In this document: positions 1 to 6,704 of the stretch, piece after piece
Layout: the number at the start of each line of letters is the position of its first letter
Position numbering within the stretch: position 1 is the stretch's first letter
Translations under genes and position numbers: made by a program
Source of the DNA: Nitrospira sp. MA-1
GTDB taxonomy: Bacteria; Nitrospirota; Nitrospiria; Nitrospirales; UBA8639
Assembly (NCBI GenBank): GCA_032139905.1
Contig: JAQJDB010000007.1
Span: forward strand, 372,001 to 436,000
Direction: 5' to 3'
DNA: 64,000 bases
The notes under the pieces: model-generated
What the model was told of the DNA's origin: nothing
The model's database searches: none
Seen by the model: the letters and a program-made list of their open reading frames with translations, nothing else

Positions 1-2
1 TG

Positions 3-329
3 AATTTCATCCCTTATGTTGGAAGCATTATTGGTTTAGGAGCGGTGACGTTGGCAGCGATCCTCACATTTGAACATATGAATGTCGTGGCTGTGGTGTC
101 CGGGACCTATTTATTTCTGACGGCTATTGAAGGAAGTGTTATCACACCCCATTTATTAGGACGAAAACTGACATTAAATCCTGTGATAATTTTGGTCAGT
201 GTCTTGTTCTGGGGCTGGTTATGGGGAGTCGTCGGGGCGCTGCTTGCGGTACCATTTGTCGCATCCCTTAAAATTATTTGCGATCAAATTGAGCCGCTTC
301 ATTCCATCGGAGAATTTTTAAGTCGTTAA
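3..329 (+). CDS. AI-2E family transporter, C-terminal fragment
   Basis: The frame is open from the left edge of the window to a TAA at 327-329, so only the last 108 residues of a longer gene are present. The peptide is hydrophobic, with the NFIPYVGSIIG segment, a TPHLLGRKLTLNP-like loop and a closing GALLAVPFVASLKI helix. These are characteristic of the C-terminal core of the AI-2E/PerM permease family (about 350-400 residues when complete). A second, complete family member lies at 56655-57833 and shares the same end (GLILAIPFAACLKI). The substrate cannot be deduced; many members are not autoinducer transporters. Confidence 0.85.
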   Translation, partial: NFIPYVGSIIGLGAVTLAAILTFEHMNVVAVVSGTYLFLTAIEGSVITPHLLGRKLTLNPVIILVSVLFWGWLWGVVGALLAVPFVASLKIICDQIEPLHSIGEFLSR

Positions 330-416
330 GTTTACAATAGTTAGAGCAAACTGCTGCCTACTCGAATTATGGCGGGATGATGAATTTCATTGATCTCGCG
401 ACAGGGTAAGGAACTC

Positions 417-1793
417 ATGCCGGCTTGGGTATTAAATTGGTTGAATAAACTCCGTTCGAGTCTCTGGCTCATACCCACTTGTATGACCCTTGCCGCTATT
501 CTCCTCTCGTTGGTCGTACCGTATTTTGACAAATATTTTTCTCCCGGGAATATTGATTTTCTCCAATGGCTAAGCAACATGGGTCCTGAAGGAGCGATGA
601 CTCTCCTTTCGACCATTGCCGGGTCCATGATCACTATAGCGGGCGTCGTGTTTTCCATTACGATTGTGGCCCTCACCCTGGCTTCGGGGCAATTCGGCCC
701 ACGTCTGTTAGGAAATTTTTTGCGGGATCGAGGGAATCAAGTAGTTCTGGGAACGTTTGTGGCGACTTTCCTGTATTGTCTGCTCGTCTTGCGAACCATC
801 CATGTGGATCCTGATGGCTCTACGCCATATTGGGGAACGTTGGCGGGCCTTATTTTGGCTGTGTGCAGCCTAGGGGTATTGATTTATTTCATGCATCATA
901 TTGCTGTTTCCATACAAGCCCCCAATTTGATCGCTGCGGTATATGGGGAATTGGAAGAAGACCTGGCCAGGCTTTTTCCAGAGCGTTTGGGACTGGCCGA
1001 TGAGAATGAGGCGAACAAAACCCGTATTCCTTCTATCCTGTCCAGGATAGAAAAAGAGGGAATGGAAATTAAGGCCGACATTGGGGGTTACCTTCAGGCA
1101 ATTGAAAATGATGCCCTTATGGAAATCGCTCGTGAACAGAATTTAGTGATATTTCTTCATTATCGGCCGGGGCACTTTATCACCAAGGGAGCATCATTAG
1201 CCAAAGTACTGGCCCTTGGGCCGATGGCAGATGTCGTAACCCCACAGATTAACAAGCAAATGATCTGTGGATCCAACCGAACCCAGGAACAGGATATTGA
1301 GTTTTCCGTACTTCAACTTGTTGAAGTGGCCGTGCGGGCACTTTCACCTGGAATAAACGACCCGTTCACTTGCGTCCATTGTATTGATCATCTTAGCGCG
1401 ATTTTATGCCAGCTTGGGCAAAGAAAGTTTCCATCTCCTTTCCGGTACGACTCTGAGGGAGTTCTTCGTGTGATTGCTCCGTCTGTCACCTTTGAAGGCG
1501 TCATGAATGCGGCTTTTAATCAAATCCGACAAAACGGAAAAGGCAATGTGGCGGTGACCATCTGCTTGTTGGACGGTTTGGGACGAATAGGTGAAACCGC
1601 GGAACGAAATGAGGATCGTGTGGCAATCCTTCGTCATGTCGAAATGGTCCAAAGAGGGAGCCGGGAATCCATCCAGGAAAAAAATGACTTAGAGGCTGTG
1701 GAGGATCGGTGCCGCCAGGTCATGGCTTCTTTAAGTATGGGAGAAAGCCGGAGTTCTTTTTTGATGGACAAATTGTTGCATATCCTTCCCTAA
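417..1793 (+). CDS. DUF2254 domain-containing membrane protein
   Basis: Encodes about 458 residues with N-terminal transmembrane helices, a central hydrophobic region (VVLGTFVATFLYCLLVLRTI, then a further helix near LAVCSLGVLIYFMHH) and a long soluble C-terminal part. Length and motifs such as ASGQFGPRLLGNFLRD and ALSPGINDPFTC fit DUF2254 proteins, predicted inner-membrane proteins of unknown function. An in-frame TTG at 390 would add nine residues. The ATG at 417 is preferred because a GGTAAGGA stretch sits just before it. It follows the permease fragment by 87 bp on the same strand and may be cotranscribed with it. Confidence 0.88.
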   Translation: MPAWVLNWLNKLRSSLWLIPTCMTLAAILLSLVVPYFDKYFSPGNIDFLQWLSNMGPEGAMTLLSTIAGSMITIAGVVFSITIVALTLASGQFGPRLLGNFLRDRGNQVVLGTFVATFLYCLLVLRTIHVDPDGSTPYWGTLAGLILAVCSLGVLIYFMHHIAVSIQAPNLIAAVYGELEEDLARLFPERLGLADENEANKTRIPSILSRIEKEGMEIKADIGGYLQAIENDALMEIAREQNLVIFLHYRPGHFITKGASLAKVLALGPMADVVTPQINKQMICGSNRTQEQDIEFSVLQLVEVAVRALSPGINDPFTCVHCIDHLSAILCQLGQRKFPSPFRYDSEGVLRVIAPSVTFEGVMNAAFNQIRQNGKGNVAVTICLLDGLGRIGETAERNEDRVAILRHVEMVQRGSRESIQEKNDLEAVEDRCRQVMASLSMGESRSSFLMDKLLHILP

Positions 1794-2140
1794 CTGTGTC
1801 TTTCACTCCTGCTCCTGGGACCATTGATTTGGCCCATGTTAGCCCTCCGGTTCATAATTCGTCGCTTAAGACTTTCGGATTTCTACGCATGGTTTCCCTG
1901 TAAAGCTTGAATGATTGACCGGGAACTTCCCCGCCTTTACCCCACAGACCTTTATTTTACTGTTCATGCCCGTTCCGAGGCAGTTTTTTGACTTTTCAAG
2001 GTTGGCAATAAAAATTTTGTACATTGTCCTGGAAACTTCAGAAAGTGGTTAATGAATGATACAGGCCCCTCCACTTAATCTTTATCGAACTCAGGGGACT
2101 AGATCCATTTTTTGGTAAACATGAACGTAAAAGGAAGACT
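1794..2140. other. Intergenic stretch with possible promoter
   Basis: There is no convincing gene here. A TTGACT at about 1987 precedes an AT-rich stretch and could be part of a sigma-70 promoter for the PRC-barrel gene. The surrounding AGTTTTTTGAC weakly resembles the shared AGGGTT element described elsewhere but was not scored as a match. Confidence 0.3.
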
Positions 2141-2914
2141 ATGTTGAAAACGTTGTTGGAAATGCGAGGCTATCAATTGCGAGCCATTGATAAAGACCTT
2201 GGGAGCGTGGACGATTTTTATTTTGATGACCGGTTGTGGAGAACCCGTTATCTCGTGGCAGATACAGGAAACTGGCTTCCCGGAAGAAAGGTACTTATCG
2301 GACGGGAAGCCCTTGAACGGTCAGAATGGGAAGAAAAGGTCATTCCCGTGACCCTGACTTCCATAGAAATCGAAGATAGCCCGGGGATTGAAACCGATCT
2401 GCCTTTTTCGCTTCAAAAAGAAAAGGAGTTACGTCTGTTTTTTAAATGGAGAGAATATTGGGACGAGGATGGTTTCATCCAGCCTGCCGGATTCACCCCC
2501 ATGAGTGTCCCAGGAGGGGAAGCTATGGAACAGTCGCTCACTGATGGAATGAGGGCGCCCGGAAAATTGGATGGAAATCCCCATTTGCGGTCCGCAAATG
2601 AGGTGCAGGGATATTACATCGGTGCCCAGGATGGAGAGATCGGTCATGTGGACGATTTTATTGTCGAGGATACCTCGTGGGAAATCCGATATTTAGTGAT
2701 TGATACTCAAAATTGGTTGCCTGGGAAAAAGGTTCTCATATCTCCAAAATGGGTTAATTCTATCGACTGGAATAAACAAACCGTTCAGGTAGGCATGAAC
2801 CGGGACCTGATTGAACAAAGTCCTGAATATGACCCAAGCAAACCCATAAATAGAGAATATGAAGTCCGTATGTATGACTTTTATGGTAAACCCCACGATT
2901 GGGTTGAAAAATAG
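2141..2914 (+). CDS. Two-domain PRC-barrel protein
   Basis: 257 residues without a signal peptide. It contains two PRC-barrel units: residues about 1-90 (GYQLRAIDKDLGSVDDFYFDD, then WRTRYLVADTGNWLPGRKVLI) and about 160-245 (GEIGHVDDFIVED, then WEIRYLVIDTQNWLPGKKVLI). The D-x-x-x-W-x-x-R-Y-L-V-x-D-T-x-x-W-L-P-G-[RK]-K-V-L-I signature is repeated. A GGAAG ribosome-binding site precedes ATG 2141. The protein at 52855-53535 has the same layout and the same ending (IEQSPEYDP, YGKPH), so the two are paralogues. PRC barrels act as protein-protein adaptors or RNA-associated folds; the role of these soluble double-barrel proteins is unknown. Confidence 0.9.
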   Translation: MLKTLLEMRGYQLRAIDKDLGSVDDFYFDDRLWRTRYLVADTGNWLPGRKVLIGREALERSEWEEKVIPVTLTSIEIEDSPGIETDLPFSLQKEKELRLFFKWREYWDEDGFIQPAGFTPMSVPGGEAMEQSLTDGMRAPGKLDGNPHLRSANEVQGYYIGAQDGEIGHVDDFIVEDTSWEIRYLVIDTQNWLPGKKVLISPKWVNSIDWNKQTVQVGMNRDLIEQSPEYDPSKPINREYEVRMYDFYGKPHDWVEK

Positions 2915-3097
2915 TCGACAATTAAAAAATCTGTTTTAAAGGCGCCATGGTCCGGTCATCTACCATCATCGCCTTACAATTTATTGAATGCCTTTTGACA
3001 ACAAATTATTCCGATAGAGGAACGACTGACGTTCTATTGTGAGGGAACCTTTTCTATCATTAATCGGGTTTTGAGCACTTACTAAAGGAGGGAGTCA

Positions 3098-3709
3098 ATG
3101 TTGAATACATTAACAAATAATCCTGTGCCCACCGTACTTATCGGATTGGGATTGTTCTGGTTGTTCAAAGATGGGGCTGTACCCTCGCACGAAACAAAAA
3201 GACGCCATCGGAGTGACAACAATCCTTGGCGGAACGGCGAAAAAGAACTCCAACTCTCAATGGAGGAACAGGTGACGGAAAAATTCCGAACAGCAAAGGA
3301 TGCCGTTCGAGGTCAAGTGTCGGAGTGGAAGGATGAGGCGAGTCACCAGGCTCATGAATTGAAAGAACAAGCCAGTCAACAGGCTAAGGAATGGAAAGAG
3401 GGGGCCGGGCAAAAAATGGAAGAGGTGAAGGGATATTTGCAAGAGAAAAAGGCTGTGGTAGGAGGAGAATTCAATCACCTCTTGGACAGTAATCCGCTGG
3501 CAGTGGGAGCAGTGATGGTGGCACTAGGCACGGCCGTGGCAGCCGCCATACCGGCGAGTCGGAAAGAAGTCCAATGGATGGGAGATTCGCGAGACAGGGT
3601 GATGAAGGCGGTTAAATCCAGCGTGGAATCGACGGTGGAGGATGTGAAGCAGAAGACCGGTCAAGTTGCGGAAAAGGTTTTATCGGAAGATACGCAGAAT
3701 TCTCTCTGA
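3098..3709 (+). CDS. Membrane-anchored amphipathic-helix protein
   Basis: 203 residues. A short N-terminal hydrophobic helix (PVPTVLIGLGLFWLF) is followed by a charged helical region with repeated KE/QA heptads (residues about 60-130). A second hydrophobic helix (NPLAVGAVMVALGTAVAAAIP) and a charged tail end the protein. It closely parallels the C-terminal two thirds of the DUF3618 protein at 11608-12489 (NNPLPAALIGVGLLW; SPLTIGAVTLAMGTAIG; SEKEDQWMGETRDR versus SRKEVQWMGDSRDR) but lacks the DUF3618 head. A strong AAAGGAGGGAG ribosome site precedes the ATG. It probably organises the envelope; no enzymatic motif is seen. Confidence 0.85.
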   Translation: MLNTLTNNPVPTVLIGLGLFWLFKDGAVPSHETKRRHRSDNNPWRNGEKELQLSMEEQVTEKFRTAKDAVRGQVSEWKDEASHQAHELKEQASQQAKEWKEGAGQKMEEVKGYLQEKKAVVGGEFNHLLDSNPLAVGAVMVALGTAVAAAIPASRKEVQWMGDSRDRVMKAVKSSVESTVEDVKQKTGQVAEKVLSEDTQNSL

Positions 3710-3742
3710 AAAAATGCTATGCAATAGGACGAAAGGAAACTT

Positions 3743-3925
3743 ATGACTTCTTATGCAAAAAGAATTTTATTGGTTCTGTGCTTTTCTGGATCACTATTCG
3801 GTGCCCTGGGGTGTGAACAAGAAGGTCCTGCGGAACGAGCAGGGGAACGAGTAGATGAATCAATGGAGCAAGCCGGAGAAAAGATGGAACAGGCCGGAGA
3901 AGATATACAGGATTCGGCCAATTAG
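3743..3925 (+). CDS. Small lipoprotein
   Basis: 60 residues with a Lys/Arg-containing N-terminus, a hydrophobic stretch (ILLVLCFSGSLFGA) and a lipobox LGALGC. The mature peptide is only about 36 residues and very acidic, with a repeated EQAGE(K/R)ME pattern likely to form one amphipathic helix. The layout resembles entericidin-like or Lpp-like stress lipoproteins, although it is not one of those families by obvious identity. A GAAAGGAAAC ribosome site precedes the ATG, and it lies 33 bp after the preceding gene, probably in the same transcript. Confidence 0.78.
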   Translation: MTSYAKRILLVLCFSGSLFGALGCEQEGPAERAGERVDESMEQAGEKMEQAGEDIQDSAN

Positions 3926-4114
3926 AAATCTCCTTCGAACAGACGGGGAACTATTGTCTCCATTTTTTCTCATTTGAGTGAAGTTTTGTCCATTGTCCGA
4001 AACGTCTTGAAATTGCCACACTGAATTATGAAATCGGTCATTGTCCCCGGTAGAGACAGATATAAACGAAATTCAGGTTCTTTTTTTCTATTACCCTGAC
4101 GGAAAGGAGAAAAG

Positions 4115-4270
4115 ATGACCACTGCCAATGCAAAAAAATGTGCTCACCCTTCCTGTTCATGCGAGGCCCCTCCAGGGAAGGAGTTTTGTTCCGAAAATTG
4201 CTCCTCTTCTCAACCTTCCAAAGGCGGAAAATGTCAGTGCGGACATTCCGGGTGTGGGCACGGAGGATAA
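4115..4270 (+). CDS. Bacterial metallothionein
   Basis: 51 residues with eight cysteines at positions 9, 14, 16, 25, 29, 40, 42 and 47, plus histidines at 11, 44 and 49. Order and spacing (CAHPSCSC, then FCSENC, then CQCGHSGCGH) match SmtA/BmtA-type bacterial metallothioneins. Those proteins bind Zn, Cd or Cu through a Cys/His cluster, often within a zinc-finger-like fold. ATG 4115 follows a GGAAAGGAGAAA ribosome site by about 6 bases. The gene is short and overlapped by longer spurious frames, so it is easily missed. No SmtB-type repressor gene lies nearby. It probably buffers metal in the cytoplasm. Confidence 0.93.
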   Translation: MTTANAKKCAHPSCSCEAPPGKEFCSENCSSSQPSKGGKCQCGHSGCGHGG

Positions 4271-4347
4271 CGGCACGAATGCTCAAAGAACGAGCGTTAG
4301 TCGTTGTTTTTTGGATACAGCGGAAATCTACAATGAAGGAGGCGATC

Positions 4348-4740
4348 ATGTTTACTCCCAACCACAAGACGCAGTGGTTTCTGGATGTAAAAATGAGCAT
4401 GGCATTTGCTGTCCTAATGGGGGTTCCGGGTTTCGCTGTTGGTAGCGATCTCACAGGTCATGCTCCTGACCATAATCGCTCCACGACAACTCAAATACAG
4501 GAAGACCGTCAATTAGATGAAGGACATCGAATTATTCAAGGAGTGGTGGAGGAAGTGAACGAAAATACGGTACGGGTTGATGCGGGTGAGGCTGGTGAGA
4601 TGTCCCCTCGGTATCTGAATTTAAATAATTCCGAGGGGAAAGAAAATTTTGAAGTTGGAGACAGGGTTAAGATTGAAGTCAATGCTCAAAATAAAGTCGT
4701 AAAATTTCATCCACTCAACAGGACCGAAGGAAAGCAGTAG
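4348..4740 (+). CDS. Secreted OB-like protein
   Basis: 130 residues. The ATG at 4348 follows AAGGAGG by five bases; the frame is open further upstream, but that part overlaps the metallothionein gene in another frame. A signal-like segment (MSMAFAVLMGVPGFAVG) precedes a polar linker and then a small beta domain: IIQGVVEEVNENTVRVDAG, SPRYLNL, FEVGDRVKIEVNAQNKVVKFH. The same domain occurs in the 292-aa protein at 20394-21272 (MITGVVEGVAADQAKVNSG, SPRYLSL, LKQGDKVNIVVNARNHVVDYH). No catalytic motif is present; a periplasmic binding role is a guess. Confidence 0.82.
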   Translation: MFTPNHKTQWFLDVKMSMAFAVLMGVPGFAVGSDLTGHAPDHNRSTTTQIQEDRQLDEGHRIIQGVVEEVNENTVRVDAGEAGEMSPRYLNLNNSEGKENFEVGDRVKIEVNAQNKVVKFHPLNRTEGKQ

Positions 4741-4831
4741 TTATCACCAGTCTACGAGGAGCACATCAATGTTTCCTTAGTGGCGGATAATTTATTCTAT
4801 CCCTTCGGAAAAGGAATAAAGGAGAAATCAT

Positions 4832-4996
4832 ATGTTAAGTTGGGCCATTACATTTTTGATCATTGCTCTTATTGCAGGAGTGGTCGGGTTAACGGGTGTT
4901 GCGGGTACGGCGACCAATATTGCCTGGGTATTGTTTGTTGTGTTCTTAATTATTTTTGCTTTAAGTTTTATTACGGGCAAAAGACCACCGGCATAG
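4832..4996 (+). CDS. DUF1328 (YtjA-like) membrane peptide
   Basis: 54 residues: [19 protein letters not shown], then a Gly/Ala turn (TGVAGTAT) and a second helix [18 protein letters not shown] with a short basic tail. This two-helix hairpin with an LIAGVxGxxGVAG motif is the DUF1328/YtjA family of small inner-membrane proteins. They are often stress-induced and commonly lie near PRC-barrel and BON genes. AAAGGAGAAATC gives a good ribosome site before ATG 4832. A second family member lies at 58675-58854. Confidence 0.9.
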   Translation: MLSWAITFLIIALIAGVVGLTGVAGTATNIAWVLFVVFLIIFALSFITGKRPPA

Positions 4997-5144
4997 CACC
5001 GTATTTTGTACGGGAAGGAAACCCCCAGTTGCTCAACGGCGGAGGGTGAACCATGGTTGGGCTTTACGAGACTGTGGTTATTGAATAAAAAATTCCCGCA
5101 ATGGAATTTCAATAAAGACCCTGAAGAGGGACGAGGGATGTATC

Positions 5145-5660
5145 ATGATTATGATCATCACCCCTGACGAGACATTTCGAAAGGCAATGGTTCTCCATTT
5201 CCAAGAAAAGGAATATGAGCTTTCGATACCCGAGCGTAGACAGGATGTCCCTTCGTTGGTGGAAAAACATGCCCCGGACGTCATTGTCCTGGATATGTCT
5301 ATCGCCGATCCCAATGGGCCAACGGTCCTAAAAGATCTGCGTGGCACCGGTTATACCGGGAAAATTGTCGTGATCAGTGGACCCTCCAATCGGCCCCTCA
5401 CGGTGGATATCCATCAACAGAAGGTTGATCAGGTCATGAGGAAATCTCCAACGGATCCTATTCCTTCCTTGATGGATCAACTGGAAAGTATTATCCGGGT
5501 CATGTTCCGTGAGGAAATTTCCAAAAAAGCCTATGACCATTACAATAAGCGATTAGGTCAACATGGAAAAGACTGGGAGGACTGGTTTAAGGCAAAGAAG
5601 GAAATATTGAAAAATCCAACAGACGGGAGAGCACCATCGAATGGTCCCCAACAACCATAA
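5145..5660 (+). CDS. Receiver domain fused to DUF2934-like helix
   Basis: 171 residues. Residues about 1-115 form a response-regulator receiver-like fold: acidic pocket near ITPDE, phospho-acceptor Asp in VIVLDMS, KIVVISG as beta-4 and VMRKSP carrying the conserved Lys. Residues about 125-155 (ISKKAYDHYNKRL, then GKDWEDWFKAKKEIL) match the pattern of DUF2934 (AYxxYxxxGxxxGxDxxDWxxAExE), a short helical motif of unknown function. There is no DNA-binding output domain, so it is more likely a protein-interaction switch than a transcription factor. It lies 85 bp upstream of ku on the same strand. Confidence 0.75.
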   Translation: MIMIITPDETFRKAMVLHFQEKEYELSIPERRQDVPSLVEKHAPDVIVLDMSIADPNGPTVLKDLRGTGYTGKIVVISGPSNRPLTVDIHQQKVDQVMRKSPTDPIPSLMDQLESIIRVMFREEISKKAYDHYNKRLGQHGKDWEDWFKAKKEILKNPTDGRAPSNGPQQP

Positions 5661-5745
5661 ACAAATAATGTTGAAGGGTAGTAGAGGGGACATCAGCGTA
5701 TTTTATTTCTGAAATGGACGACAGGGCAGGGAAAGGATTCATTAT

Positions 5746-6606
5746 ATGACCAGGCCAATTTGGAAAGGGCACATTACCTTTGGTCTTGTCACAATTCCTG
5801 TTGTCGTTCATTCAGCGGAAAAACAATTTGACTTGCATTTTCGGTTGTTGGATAGCCGGAATAACGCCAGAGTCCGGTATGAACGTGTGAACGAGGAGAC
5901 GGGTGAAGAGGTTCCATGGCAGGACATTGTGAAAGGGTTTGAATATGAAGAGGGCCGGTATGTTCTTTTAAATGATGCTGATTTTGAAAAAGTTGCCATT
6001 GAAGTAAATAAATCCGTTGAAATCGAAAGTTTTGTCAACGGAAAAGATATCGGCTACGAGTATTTTGATAAGCCCTATTATCTTGTTCCCGATAAAAAGG
6101 GTGAAAAAGTATATGTGCTGTTACGGGAAGTGCTCCGTCGGAGCGGAAAAATCGGTATTGCCAAAGTCGTTATCCGAACACGCCAGTATTTAGCCGCTCT
6201 GATTCCTCAAGGACATGTTCTGGTGCTGGAGCTTCTGCGATTTCATCAAGAAATCCGCGATGTAAAAGAATTGGATGTGCCGGAAGGGAATGTGAAATCC
6301 TACAAAATTTCAGAAAAAGAATTGACTTTGGCCCAACAGTTAGTGGAATCCATGAGCACCAAGTGGGAACCCCAGCGCTACCATGATGATTACCGTGATG
6401 CCTTGTTGAAATGGATCGAAAAGAAATCGAAAAGTTCCCGGTCACGAACATCCGTCCCCCCTGTCGCAAAAGAAGAGAAAACAGGTTCAGGAAAAGTGGT
6501 TGATATCATGTCATTATTAAAGAAAAGCGTTCAAAAGGCCCAACCCTCCGTCCGAGCCAAAAAACGCAAATCCGCCTCCCCTCGAAAATCCCGTAAGGCC
6601 AGTTAA
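5746..6606 (+). CDS. ku: Non-homologous end-joining protein Ku
   Basis: 286 residues. The N-terminus (RPIWKGHITFGLVTIPVVVH) and LLDSRNNARVRYERVNEETGEEVPW are diagnostic of bacterial Ku, followed by DKPYYLVPDKKGEKVYVLLREVL and LVLELLRF in the core ring. The last 50 residues are very Lys/Arg/Ser rich (RAKKRKSASPRKSRKAS), as in Ku proteins whose basic tails thread DNA. Ku binds double-strand-break ends as a homodimer and recruits LigD, whose gene follows 98 bp downstream. Together they make a complete two-component NHEJ system. Confidence 0.97.
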   Translation: MTRPIWKGHITFGLVTIPVVVHSAEKQFDLHFRLLDSRNNARVRYERVNEETGEEVPWQDIVKGFEYEEGRYVLLNDADFEKVAIEVNKSVEIESFVNGKDIGYEYFDKPYYLVPDKKGEKVYVLLREVLRRSGKIGIAKVVIRTRQYLAALIPQGHVLVLELLRFHQEIRDVKELDVPEGNVKSYKISEKELTLAQQLVESMSTKWEPQRYHDDYRDALLKWIEKKSKSSRSRTSVPPVAKEEKTGSGKVVDIMSLLKKSVQKAQPSVRAKKRKSASPRKSRKAS

Positions 6607-6704
6607 CATACCATCATGAATTGCCGGCCTGACTGAGTAGAAGGGTCTTTGTTTCGGTTTTTCAGAACTAAGACACTCAAGGCTGCTCACAGGAAGTCAC
6701 AAAC

